From the NCBI RefSeq assembly GCF_900102815.1, contig NZ_FNGF01000008.1:222343-286342 (forward strand): DNA of 64,000 nucleotides, written 5' to 3'. The position numbers were made by a program, and so were the translations under genes. Source of the stretch: Glycomyces sambucus (GTDB taxonomy: Bacteria > Actinomycetota > Actinomycetes > Mycobacteriales > Micromonosporaceae). The notes under the pieces were generated by a model. The model saw only the letters and a list, made by a program, of their open reading frames with translations. It was not told the DNA's origin and did not search any database. Shown piece by piece: positions 24,248-33,154 of the stretch. How positions within the stretch are numbered: position 1 is the first letter of the stretch; the number at the start of each line of letters is the position of its first letter.

Positions 24248-26023
24248 GTGCCACCCGTGTTCACTGGGCCGGAGGCCGGGACGCTCCCGCACCTTCCCCA
24301 CCTGCCGCGGCGCCTGCGCGCCGAGGCCCCGTCCTGGACCGAGACCACCGACGTGTGCGTCATCGGCTCCGGCGTCGCCGGACTCACCTGCGCGCTCAAC
24401 CTGCGCCGCGCCGGATTCCACGTCACCGTGGTCACCAAGGTCCACATCGACGACGGCTCCACGCGCTGGGCTCAAGGCGGCGTCGCCGCCGTCCTCGACC
24501 CCCTCGACACCCCCGCCGCGCACGCCAGGGACACCCAGATCGCCGGCGTCGGCCTCTGCGACCCTGCGGCGGTCGACGTCACCGTCACCGAAGGCCCCCA
24601 GCGCATCGCCGACCTCGTCCACCTCGGCACCGAGTTCGACCGCGACCCCGACGGCTCGCTCCAGCTCACCCGCGAGGGGGGCCACCGCGCCCGCCGGATC
24701 GTCCACGCCGGCGGCGACGCCACCGGCGCCGAGATCCAGCGCGCGCTCCACGCCGCGGTCCTGCGCGACCCGTGGATCCGCATCATCGAGAACGCCATGG
24801 TCCTCGACCTGCTCACCGACGCCCGCGGCCACGCGGCCGGGATCAGCCTCCACGTCCTCGGCGCGGGCGTGGAGCACGGCGTCGGCGGTGTCGAGGCCCG
24901 GGCGGTCGTGCTCGCCACGGGCGGCCTCGGTCAGATCTTCCAGTCGACCACCAACCCCTCCGTGTCCATCGGCGACGGGGTGGCGCTGGCGCTGCGGGCC
25001 GGCGCGACCGTGACCGACCTCGAGTTCGTCCAGTTCCACCCGACCTCGCTGTACGTGCCCGGGACCCCCGGCCGCGGCGGCGGCTCCGCGACCGGGGGCA
25101 CCGAACCGGACCTCGAACGTATCCCCGGGGACCGACAATCCGCCCCGGACGCCGGCCCCGCCCGGGTCGGCGGCGACCAGCAGCCGCTCATCTCCGAAGC
25201 GCTCCGCGGCGAAGGCGCGTACCTCCGCGACTTCTCCGGCGACCGCTTCATGACCGGCCTCCACGAGCTCGCCGAGCTCGCGCCGCGCGACGTCGTGGCC
25301 AAGGCCATCACCAACCGCATGATCGCCGAGGGCCGCCCGCACATGTGGCTCGACGCCCGCCACCTCGGCCGCGACATGCTCGAGAACCGGTTCCCGAACA
25401 TCACCGCGACCTGCCGGTCCCTCGGCGTCGACCCCGTCGCCGACATGATCCCGGTCGCCCCCGCCGCCCACTACGCCTCCGGCGGCGTCCGCACCGACCT
25501 CCACGGCCGCACCAGCGTCCCCGGCCTCTACGCCGCGGGCGAGGCCGCCTGCACCGGCCTCCACGGCGCCAACCGGCTCGCCTCCAACTCCCTGCTCGAA
25601 GCGCTCGTGTTCGCGCAGCGCATCGCCGACGACCTCGCCGAGCACAAGCCGAGCCCCGGCGTCCCCGAGCTCCCCGGCGGCGAGGGCACCGTCTGCTCCA
25701 CGACCTCCCGCGCGCCCCTCCAGGAGGCGATGACCGCCGGCGCCGGCGTGCTCCGCTCCGAAGCGTCACTGGAGGCCACCGCAGCGTCGCTGACGGCATT
25801 GGGGGACAATGTGTCCGGTCGTCCGCGACCGGCCACATGGGAGGCCACGAACCTCCTCACCGTCGCCGCCGCGGTCACCGCCGCCGCCCACCGCCGCCGC
25901 GAGACCCGGGGCAGCCACTGGCGCGAGGACCACCCCGAGGCCGCCGACGCCTGGCTCGGCCACCTGTGCCTCTCCATCAGCTCCGACGGGGAGCTCGACA
26001 CCACCTGGGAGCCCATCGCATGA
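24248..26023 (+). CDS. nadB: L-aspartate oxidase
   Basis: First step of de novo NAD synthesis, oxidising L-aspartate to iminoaspartate with FAD. 591 residues, longer than the usual ~540. FAD fold CVIGSGVAGLTCALNLRRAG (residues ~37-56), STRWAQGGVAAVL, FHPTSLYVPG, then SEALRGEGAYLRD, HYASGGVRTD and GLYAAGEAACTGLHGANRLASNSLLEAL are all present. Residues ~271-310 are a Gly/Asp/Pro-rich insert between the HPTSLYV and SEALRGEGA blocks. GTG start, no strong Shine-Dalgarno. Its stop overlaps nadC (ATGA). Confidence 0.96.
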   Translation: MPPVFTGPEAGTLPHLPHLPRRLRAEAPSWTETTDVCVIGSGVAGLTCALNLRRAGFHVTVVTKVHIDDGSTRWAQGGVAAVLDPLDTPAAHARDTQIAGVGLCDPAAVDVTVTEGPQRIADLVHLGTEFDRDPDGSLQLTREGGHRARRIVHAGGDATGAEIQRALHAAVLRDPWIRIIENAMVLDLLTDARGHAAGISLHVLGAGVEHGVGGVEARAVVLATGGLGQIFQSTTNPSVSIGDGVALALRAGATVTDLEFVQFHPTSLYVPGTPGRGGGSATGGTEPDLERIPGDRQSAPDAGPARVGGDQQPLISEALRGEGAYLRDFSGDRFMTGLHELAELAPRDVVAKAITNRMIAEGRPHMWLDARHLGRDMLENRFPNITATCRSLGVDPVADMIPVAPAAHYASGGVRTDLHGRTSVPGLYAAGEAACTGLHGANRLASNSLLEALVFAQRIADDLAEHKPSPGVPELPGGEGTVCSTTSRAPLQEAMTAGAGVLRSEASLEATAASLTALGDNVSGRPRPATWEATNLLTVAAAVTAAAHRRRETRGSHWREDHPEAADAWLGHLCLSISSDGELDTTWEPIA

Positions 26024-26919
26024 GCAGATTCGCCGAAGTCCCCGGCGGGGCCGGCCTCGACGAGCGGCTGCTCGCCTGCCGCCTCGACCCCGAGGACGTC
26101 TACGTCGCCGTCCAGGACTACCTCGACGAGGACCTCTCCCACGCGCGCCGCGACGTGACCTCCGAGTCGATCTTCGGCCCCGGGCACACCTCCACCGTGG
26201 CCGTCACCGCCCGCGCCGACGGGCTCCTCGCGGGCCTCCCTGTCGCCCACGCCGTCTTCCACGCCATGCCCGGCGACGTGACGTTCGAGTACCTCGCGAA
26301 AGAAGGCTCCCGCATCCGCGCCGGGCAGGTCCTCGCCCGCGTCACCGGCCCCACCCGGTCCCTCCTCGCCGCCGAGCGCACGGCCCTGAACCTGCTGTGC
26401 CGCATGTGCGGCGTCGCCACCCACACCCGCCGCTTCGCCGACGTCCTCGCCGACTGGCACACCACCGTCCTCGACACCCGCAAGACCACGCCCGGCCTGC
26501 GCGCCTTCGAGAAGTACGCGGTGCGCGCCGGGGGCGGCGACAACAAGCGCATGGGCCTGTACGACGTCGCGATGATCAAGGACAACCACAAGGAGGCCGC
26601 GGGCTCGATCAGCGAGGCGTTCGCCGCCGTCCGCTCCGCCGAGCCCGACGTCGACATCCAGGTCGAGGTCGAGACCCTCGAAGAGGCCGTCGAAGCGGTC
26701 GCCGCCGGGGCCGTCTTCCTCCTGTGCGACAACATGAGCCCCAAGGAGCTCGCCGAGGTCGTCGAGACCGTCGGCGAGCGCGCCGAACTCGAGGCGACCG
26801 GGAGGATCACCCTCGACACCGCCGTGGACCACGCCGCCACCGGCGTCGACTACATCTCGGTCGGGGCGCTCACCCACTCCTCGCCCATTCTCGACATCGG
26901 CCTGGACTTCGAGGAGTAG
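26020..26919 (+). CDS. nadC: Quinolinate phosphoribosyltransferase
   Basis: Converts quinolinate and PRPP to nicotinate mononucleotide. 299 residues. Hallmarks: AERTALNLLCRMCGVAT, LDTRKTTPGLRAFEKYAV, GGGDNKRMGL, MIKDNH and the phosphate-binding VEVETLEEA. It overlaps nadB by 4 nt, and coaX starts 4 nt after its stop. No nadA is in the window. Confidence 0.97.
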   Translation: MSRFAEVPGGAGLDERLLACRLDPEDVYVAVQDYLDEDLSHARRDVTSESIFGPGHTSTVAVTARADGLLAGLPVAHAVFHAMPGDVTFEYLAKEGSRIRAGQVLARVTGPTRSLLAAERTALNLLCRMCGVATHTRRFADVLADWHTTVLDTRKTTPGLRAFEKYAVRAGGGDNKRMGLYDVAMIKDNHKEAAGSISEAFAAVRSAEPDVDIQVEVETLEEAVEAVAAGAVFLLCDNMSPKELAEVVETVGERAELEATGRITLDTAVDHAATGVDYISVGALTHSSPILDIGLDFEE

Positions 26920-26923
26920 AGCC

Positions 26924-27685
26924 GTGCTGCTGTGCGTCGACATCGGGAACACCAACACGGTGCTGGCCGTGTTCGAGGGCGAGACCCTCAAGCACTCCTG
27001 GCGCATCCGCACCGACCCGCACGCCACCGCCGACGAGCTGGGCCTGACGTTCCGGGCCCTGCTCTCCGGCGACGGCGTCGACCTGTCGGGGATCGCGCTG
27101 TCCTCCACCGTGCCCCAGCAGGGCGCGGAGGTCGCGAAGATGGCGCAGCGGTACTACCCGCACGCGACCCTCGTGCAGATCGCGCCGGGCGTGAAGACCG
27201 GGGTGCGCCTGAGCATCGACAACCCGCGCGAGGCCGGGCCCGACCGGATCGCGAACACGTACGCGGCCTTCCACCTGTACGGCGGCCCGTGCATCACCGT
27301 GGACTTCGGGACCTCCACGAACATCGACGTGATCTCCGAGAGCGGCGACTTCCTCGGCGGGGCCTTCGCGCCCGGCATCGAGATCTCCATCGACGCGCTC
27401 GCCTCGCGGGCCGCGAACCTGCTGAAGATCCCGCTCGTCAAGCCCCGCAGCGTCATCGGCAAGAACACCGTCGAATGCCTCCAGTCCGGGATGGTCTACG
27501 GCACCGCGGCGCAGGTCGACGGCCTGGTCCGCCGGATCACCGCCGAGCTCGGCACCGACCCGACCGCGGTCGTGGCCACGGGCGGCCTCGCGCCGGTCGT
27601 CATCGAGCAGTGCGAGACCGTCACCCACTACGAGCCGAACCTGACCCTGCACGGGCTCAGGATGATCTGGGACCGGAACGTCTGA
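26924..27685 (+). CDS. coaX: Type III pantothenate kinase
   Basis: First committed step of CoA synthesis from pantothenate. 253 residues, GTG start. The ATP-binding DIGNTNTVLAVF, GPDRIANTYAAFHLY, TVDFGTSTNIDV and the GGAFAPGIEIS motif are typical; the family needs a monovalent cation. Its place right after nadBC and near panCD makes a CoA/NAD cofactor block. Confidence 0.97.
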   Translation: MLLCVDIGNTNTVLAVFEGETLKHSWRIRTDPHATADELGLTFRALLSGDGVDLSGIALSSTVPQQGAEVAKMAQRYYPHATLVQIAPGVKTGVRLSIDNPREAGPDRIANTYAAFHLYGGPCITVDFGTSTNIDVISESGDFLGGAFAPGIEISIDALASRAANLLKIPLVKPRSVIGKNTVECLQSGMVYGTAAQVDGLVRRITAELGTDPTAVVATGGLAPVVIEQCETVTHYEPNLTLHGLRMIWDRNV

Positions 27686-27765
27686 GCGGCACCGTGACCG
27701 GTGCGTGGGCGCCGGATGGGCCGCGTGTGACCGGCGCGTGAGCGGCGGCGCATACGTTGGGGCGC

Positions 27766-28203
27766 ATGGCACAGCAGACGACCACATCGCCCCTGCGGCG
27801 CGCTTCGGCCGCGCTCGCCCGCACCGCCGCCGCCGGTTCGCTGGCGGCGCTCGCGGTGGCCGCCTTCGCGGCCCCCGCCCAGGCCAGCACCGACTGGACC
27901 CTCTCGAACGACCCCGACAGCGTGCGGATCACCGGCGAGGACGGCGGTTTCACGCCGCCCTACGCCAGTGTCCGGATCACCGGCGAGGACGGGTTCACCC
28001 CGCCCTACAGCGTGCGCATCACCGGCGACGAGACCGACAACCGCGACTTCAGCGTCCGCATCACGGGCGCCGACAACCGGGACTTCTCGGTGCGGATCAC
28101 CGGGACCCGCGTCACCGGCGACAGTGTCCGGATCACCAAGGACGACATCGACAACCGCGACTTCAGCGTCCGGATCACCGGCGCGGACAACCGCGACTTC
28201 TAG
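27766..28203 (+). CDS. Secreted SVRIT-repeat protein of unknown function
   Basis: 145 residues. Residues 1-40 are a signal peptide: a basic start, an Ala-rich core and a cleavage site near AQA40/S41. The mature ~105 residues contain seven SVRIT copies at residues 52, 68, 82, 96, 108, 120 and 134 (intervals 16, 14, 14, 12, 12, 14). The first linkers are GEDG(G)FTPPY, later ones DNRDF with a T-G-D or K-D-D variation. Even spacing of a V-R-I-T strand suggests stacked beta strands. No family is recognised. A -10 TACGTT lies 7 nt before the ATG (leaderless). Converges with the SARP gene. Confidence 0.88.
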   Translation: MAQQTTTSPLRRASAALARTAAAGSLAALAVAAFAAPAQASTDWTLSNDPDSVRITGEDGGFTPPYASVRITGEDGFTPPYSVRITGDETDNRDFSVRITGADNRDFSVRITGTRVTGDSVRITKDDIDNRDFSVRITGADNRDF

Positions 28204-28390
28204 ACCCCCGGCGCCGGCGGCGCGACCTGCGGGTGGTGACTGACCCGCTGGGGGAGCCCGGGTTCCGGGCGTGGGGATCGATGCGCCGTCCGGCGGCGAG
28301 GGCGCCGTTCGGGTGCGGCGCGATCAGGGGCGTTCGGCGAGTGACCGCCGGGCGCCCCATCACCGTGCCCGGGCGTCCCGGTCCGCCCGC

Positions 28391-31153
28391 TCACCCCTCG
28401 ACCAGGGCCCGGATCTCCGCCGCCCGCGGGTCGCCCAGCTCCGTCGCGAGCGCGAGCGCCCGCTCCAGCACCTCGGCCGCCTCCGCACCGCGTCCTCCAG
28501 CGCGCAGCGATCGGCCGAGCGCCGTCAGGCTCACCGACTCGTACCAGCGGTCGCCGATCTCGCCGAACACCTCGGACGCCTCGCGCAGCCACCGCGCGGC
28601 CGCCTCGTGCTCCCCGGCCTGCCGGTGCGCCAGGCCGATCGCCTCCATGGCCCGGCCCTGGCCGCGCCGGTGGCCGAGCCCGCGCAGCAGCTCCAGCGAG
28701 CGCCCGGCGGCCTCGATCGCCTCGGCCGCCCGCCCCGCGTCGATGTACGACCGGGCCAGGTTGAACAGCGAGACCGCCAGGTCGGCGGGGTCCCCGGCCG
28801 CCTCGTCCAGCGCGGCGCAGCGGCGCAGGTGGTCGATCGCCTCCTCGTGCCTTCCCATGCTGCGGAAGATCATCCCGAGGTTGTTCAGCACCGCGGCCTG
28901 GCCGCCGGTGCTCCCCAGCTCGAAGTAGAGCGCCAGGGCCTCCCGCTGCGACCCGATCGCCTCCTCGAAGCGCCCCAGGTGGCGCAGGCTCGCGCCCATC
29001 GTCAGCATCTCGGCCTCGCCGAACCGGTCGCCCGCGCGCCGCGCCGCCGCCAGTCCGGCCTCGCCGAGCACGGCCATCTCCGGCCAGGCCCGGCACCGGT
29101 CCAGGTGCGCCCACAGCAGGTGCACGAGCCGCCAGCACCGCCGGTCCAGGCCCGCCGCGGCCGCCGCGCCGACCGCCGCGACGAGGTTCGCGTGCTCGGC
29201 CTCGAACCAGCCCAGCGCCTCCTGCGAGTCGGCGAACGCCAGCGGCTCGACCCCGGCGGGCCGCTCCAGCCGCGGGTCCTCGGAGGTCGGCTGGAGATGG
29301 GCCCGCGCGCTCAGGCCCGTGGCGATGTACCAGTCGAGGAGCCGCGCCAGGTCCGCATCGTGCCCGCCGTCGGCGGCGGCGAGCTCGGCCGCGTACACGC
29401 GCAGCAGGTCGTGCAGCTCGTACCGGCCCGGCCGCGGGCGCCGCAGCAGGTTGTGGTCCACAAGGGACTCCAGGAGTCGGGTCGCGGACGGCGACCCGGT
29501 GAGCGCCGCCGCCGCGGCCGCCCCGATGTCCGTGCCCGGCGCCGTCCCCAGCGCCCGGAACGCCGCCGCCTCCGGCCCGGGGAGCGCTTCGTACGACCAC
29601 GAGAAGACCTTCCGCACGTCGTCGGCGCCGTCCCCGAGCGCGTCGAGCCGCGCACTGCCCTCGCGCGCCTCCTCGACCAGCGCCGGGAGCGCCATCCCGG
29701 TGTTGCGCACGCGTTCCGCCGCGAGCGCCACCGCCAGCGGCAGGTGCCCGCACAGCCCCGCGAGCTCCGCGATCGCCCCCGCGTGCCCCGCGACCGCCTC
29801 GGGCCCGAGCACCCCGCCCAGGAGCGCGGCGGACTCGTCGGGCGTGAACGGCTCCAGCTCCACCAGGTGCGCGCCCTCGCGGCGGCGCAGGCTCCGCAGC
29901 CGGTTCCGGCTGGTCACGAGCACGACGCTGCCCGACCCGGCCGCAGCACCGGCGGCTGAGCCGGGCAGGAACGGGCGCACCTGCTCGGCGTCGTAGACGT
30001 TGTCGAGCAGCATGAGGACGCGGCGGCCCGCGAGCGCGGACCGCAGCGTCGCCGAGCGGCCGTCGGTGTCGGGCGGGATCCGCTCCGGATCGGTGCCCAG
30101 CGCCAGCAGCAGCGTCATGAGCGCCGCATCGGCGACGGGCCCGGGCCGGTGCCCGGCCAGGTTCAGGTGCAGCTGCCCGTCGGGGAACCGGCCCGCGACC
30201 CGGTGCGCCCAGTGCACCGCGAGCGTCGTCTTGCCGACCCCCGCGGGGCCGCTGACGACCGCGAGCGCGGCGCCGGTCGCACTGTCGTGCCCGGGACCGC
30301 GCCCGAGACTGCGCTCCAGACTGCGCTCCAAAAAACTGTCGAGGTCGGCGAGCGGGTCGGCGCGTCCGGTGAACCCGGCGATGTCGGCGGCGAGCTGGCG
30401 CGGCACGGCGTCCACGGGCGCGGGCGCCGGGGCGAGGGCCGCGTTCGCGGGCCCCAGGACCGTGCGGTGCGCCCGCTGGAGCTCCTCCCCGGGGTCGACG
30501 CCGAGCCGGTCGGCCAGGAGCGTGCGCACCCGCTGGTAGGCCCCCAGCGCCTCGGCCTGGCGGCCGGAGCGGTGCAGGGCGAGCATGAGCCGCGACCACA
30601 GGAACTCCCGGAGCGGGTGCCGCGTGGTGAGGTCGCCGAGCTCGGCGACGAGTTCAGCGTGGCCGCCCGCGGCGAGCACCAGGTCGGTGCGGCGCTCGAT
30701 AGCTCGCAGCCGCTCCTCGGTGAGCGCGGGTACGTGCGCGAGCGCCAGCGACTCGGCCTCCACGTCGACCAGCGGCTCCCCGCGCCACAGGCCCAGCGCC
30801 TCCTCCAGCAGTGCGAGTTCGGCGGCGCCGGCGTGCCTGGACGCCGCGACGAGCGCCCGGAACCGGTGCACGTCGACCGCCTCGGGGTCCACGTCGAGGG
30901 TGTACTCGCCGGGCCCGGCGGTGACGGCGTCGGTGCCGATGGCCTGGCGGAGGCGGTTGACGATGGCGTGCAGGCGGTGCCGCGCGGCCGGGTCGTCCTC
31001 GCCCCACAGGAGCCGGGCGAGCGTGCTGCTGCGGACGGGCCTCCCGGCGGCCAGGGCGAGGGCGGCGAGGACGGCGCGCTGGCGGCCCCCCGTGACGGGC
31101 GCCGGCGCACCGCCGTCGGTGACCTGGAACGGGCCGAGCAGCCCGATCCGCAT
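28391..31153 (-). CDS. AfsR/SARP-type regulator with NB-ARC and TPR
   Basis: 920 residues. Residues 1-95 form an OmpR-like winged helix of SARP type (RIGLLGPFQV...GGRQRAVLAALALAAGRPV); ~96-245 is the bacterial transcriptional activation domain (ALGLWRGEPLVDV...ALGAYQRVRTLLADRLGVDPGEEL). Then an NB-ARC ATPase (Walker A GPAGVGKTTLAVHWAH; VLMLLDNVYDAEQV), and TPR-like repeats fill the last ~300 residues. This is the AfsR architecture, used for antibiotic and developmental control. ATG 31153 follows GAGAGA; ATG 31165 is possible. It converges with the SVRIT protein gene. Confidence 0.92.
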   Translation of the reverse strand: MRIGLLGPFQVTDGGAPAPVTGGRQRAVLAALALAAGRPVRSSTLARLLWGEDDPAARHRLHAIVNRLRQAIGTDAVTAGPGEYTLDVDPEAVDVHRFRALVAASRHAGAAELALLEEALGLWRGEPLVDVEAESLALAHVPALTEERLRAIERRTDLVLAAGGHAELVAELGDLTTRHPLREFLWSRLMLALHRSGRQAEALGAYQRVRTLLADRLGVDPGEELQRAHRTVLGPANAALAPAPAPVDAVPRQLAADIAGFTGRADPLADLDSFLERSLERSLGRGPGHDSATGAALAVVSGPAGVGKTTLAVHWAHRVAGRFPDGQLHLNLAGHRPGPVADAALMTLLLALGTDPERIPPDTDGRSATLRSALAGRRVLMLLDNVYDAEQVRPFLPGSAAGAAAGSGSVVLVTSRNRLRSLRRREGAHLVELEPFTPDESAALLGGVLGPEAVAGHAGAIAELAGLCGHLPLAVALAAERVRNTGMALPALVEEAREGSARLDALGDGADDVRKVFSWSYEALPGPEAAAFRALGTAPGTDIGAAAAAALTGSPSATRLLESLVDHNLLRRPRPGRYELHDLLRVYAAELAAADGGHDADLARLLDWYIATGLSARAHLQPTSEDPRLERPAGVEPLAFADSQEALGWFEAEHANLVAAVGAAAAAGLDRRCWRLVHLLWAHLDRCRAWPEMAVLGEAGLAAARRAGDRFGEAEMLTMGASLRHLGRFEEAIGSQREALALYFELGSTGGQAAVLNNLGMIFRSMGRHEEAIDHLRRCAALDEAAGDPADLAVSLFNLARSYIDAGRAAEAIEAAGRSLELLRGLGHRRGQGRAMEAIGLAHRQAGEHEAAARWLREASEVFGEIGDRWYESVSLTALGRSLRAGGRGAEAAEVLERALALATELGDPRAAEIRALVEG

Positions 31154-31353
31154 CGTCTCTCTCATGGTGCGGCAACTCGCATCGGTCGGCACGGCCGGTC
31201 TCCATTGGACGGACCGGTCGCGCGGTGAAGGCAGTGGGAAGGCGGCGGGGACGCGGCGGGCGCCGGTCCCCGGCCGCCGTCCGAGCCCAACAGTAGCGAG
31301 TGCCGGCCACCGCGCCCAGGTCCTGCGTGGACGTTCCGGGCGCGGCGGTCCGC

Positions 31354-32286
31354 TCAGGCGGCCGGGCCGCTCACCGGGCCGTGGGCGAGGTGCACGCTGC
31401 GGGCGCCGCCGCGCATCCGGATGCGGCGGGCCAGGGCCACCGCGTGCTTGACGTCGGTGGCGAGGAACAGGACCGTGGGCCCCGAACCGGAGACGTGCGC
31501 GGCGAGCGCGCCCTCCTCCAGGCCGCCGTGCATGAGCGAGGCGAGCTGCGGGCGCAGGCTCACCGCCGCGGCCTCCATGTCGTTGACCAGCAGCCGCGCC
31601 AGCGAGTCGGCGTCGGCGCCGCCCTCGAAGGCCGCGACGATCGGAGCGATGTCGGCGGAGTAGCGGCCGATGCCGTCCTCGCGGAGCCGGTCGACCTCCT
31701 TGTAGCACTCCGGGGTCGAGATCTGCGTGTCGGTGGTCGCGACCACCCAGTGCCAGGACCCCTTGGCGCGCACCGGCGTCAGCTCCTCGCCGCGCCCGGT
31801 GCCGATCGCGGTCCCGCCCTTGAGGCAGAACGGCACGTCGGAGCCGAGCCCGGCGGCGAGGCGGTGCAGCTCGGCGTCGCCGATCTCCACGTCCCACAGC
31901 CGGGCGCAGGCGATCAGCGCACCCGCCGCGTCCGCGGAGCCCCCCGCGAGGCCCCCGGCGACGGGGATGCGCTTGTTCAAGTGCAGCTTGACGGCCGGTT
32001 CGATCCCCGCGTACAGGGCGACGAGCTTCGCGGCCTTGTGCGCGAGGTTCCCCTCGTCGGTCGGCAGCTCCCCGGCGCCCTCGCCGGAGATCGTGATCGC
32101 GATGCCCGGCTCGTCGCGCGGTTGCGCGGTGACGGTGTCGTGCAGCGAGATCGCTTGGTACACCGTGGAGAGCGCGTGGTAGCCGTCGGCGCGCGGATCC
32201 CCCACCCCCAGGTGCGGGTTGATCTTGGCGGGGACGTCCACCGATACGCCCGCCTGCGGTGCGGCTGGAGCGGTCTGTCCGGTCAT
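31354..32286 (-). CDS. ispE: 4-diphosphocytidyl-2-C-methyl-D-erythritol kinase
   Basis: Isoprenoid (MEP pathway) kinase of the GHMP family. 310 residues. VDVPAKINPHLGVGDPRADGYH is the N-terminal motif; the ATP loop is PVAGGLAGGSADAAGAL; GLGSDVPFCL and the C-terminal HVSGSGPTVLFLA are present. It starts 10 nt after the rsmA stop, so rsmA and ispE are one operon, as in most actinobacteria. Confidence 0.96.
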   Translation of the reverse strand: MTGQTAPAAPQAGVSVDVPAKINPHLGVGDPRADGYHALSTVYQAISLHDTVTAQPRDEPGIAITISGEGAGELPTDEGNLAHKAAKLVALYAGIEPAVKLHLNKRIPVAGGLAGGSADAAGALIACARLWDVEIGDAELHRLAAGLGSDVPFCLKGGTAIGTGRGEELTPVRAKGSWHWVVATTDTQISTPECYKEVDRLREDGIGRYSADIAPIVAAFEGGADADSLARLLVNDMEAAAVSLRPQLASLMHGGLEEGALAAHVSGSGPTVLFLATDVKHAVALARRIRMRGGARSVHLAHGPVSGPAA

Positions 32287-32296
32287 GCGGTCCTCC

Positions 32297-33154
32297 TCAG
32301 GTCCGACTGGTCCCGCCCAGCGCCTCCTTGGCGTCGGCGAGGGCGATGAACTCCGCTATGTCCAACGACTCACCCCGCCTCGTGGGTTCGATCCCCGACC
32401 GCTCGAGCACCGCGTCCACGTCCTCGCCCGCCCACGCCTTCAGGGACTGGCGCAGCATCTTGCGCCGCTGGCCGAACGCGGCGTCCACCGCGCCGAAGAC
32501 CTCGACCCGGTTCGCGTCGGGGCTCTGGATGCGCTCGAACGCCACGAGTGCGCTCGCGACGTTCGGCACCGGCCAGAACACGTTCGCCGACACCGACCCG
32601 GCGCGCTTCGCTTTCGCGTACCAGGCCATCTTCACGCTCGGGCCGCCGTAGATCTTCGAGCCCGGCTGCGCGGTGAGCCGGTCGCCGACCTCGGCCTGGA
32701 CCATGACGAGGCCCTTGCGCAGCGTCGGGAAGTGCTCCAGAGCGTGCAGGACGACCGGCACCGCCACGTTGTACGGCAGGTTCGCCACGAGCGCCGTGGG
32801 CGGCTCGGGGAGCTGCGCGGGGTCGATGCGGGCCGCGTCGGTCTCGACGACCACGAGCCGCTGGTGCTCCTCGGGCGCGCGGTGCGCCACGGTCGTGGGC
32901 AGCGCGAGGGCGAGCTTCGGGTCGATCTCGACCGCGATCACCTTCCGGGCGATCTCGATGAGCGCCAACGTGAGCGAACCGAGGCCCGGGCCGACCTCCA
33001 TGACCACGTCGTCCTCGGCGAGCTTCGCGGCGGCCGCGATGCGCCGGACCGTGTTCGCGTCGACGACGAAGTTCTGGCCCCACTTCTTGGTGGGGGTGAT
33101 GCCCAGGCCCCGCGAGAGGGTCCGGATGTCGCCCGAGGTGAGCAGGCGCGCCAT
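32297..33154 (-). CDS. rsmA: 16S rRNA dimethyladenosine transferase
   Basis: Dimethylates two adenines in the 3' hairpin of 16S rRNA. 285 residues. KKWGQNFVVD at the start, SAM motif EVGPGLGSLTLAL, acidic EIDPKLA, catalytic NLPYNVAVP, and the C-terminal FGQRRKMLRQSLK are all present. Its ATG overlaps the prfC stop by one base (TGATG), so the two are coupled. Confidence 0.96.
   Translation of the reverse strand: MARLLTSGDIRTLSRGLGITPTKKWGQNFVVDANTVRRIAAAAKLAEDDVVMEVGPGLGSLTLALIEIARKVIAVEIDPKLALALPTTVAHRAPEEHQRLVVVETDAARIDPAQLPEPPTALVANLPYNVAVPVVLHALEHFPTLRKGLVMVQAEVGDRLTAQPGSKIYGGPSVKMAWYAKAKRAGSVSANVFWPVPNVASALVAFERIQSPDANRVEVFGAVDAAFGQRRKMLRQSLKAWAGEDVDAVLERSGIEPTRRGESLDIAEFIALADAKEALGGTSRT

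Noticed and set aside
27919..28200. Regular DNA repeats suggestive of CRISPR
   Set aside because: They are in-frame codon repeats of the SVRIT protein, with variable and coding spacers and no cas genes.
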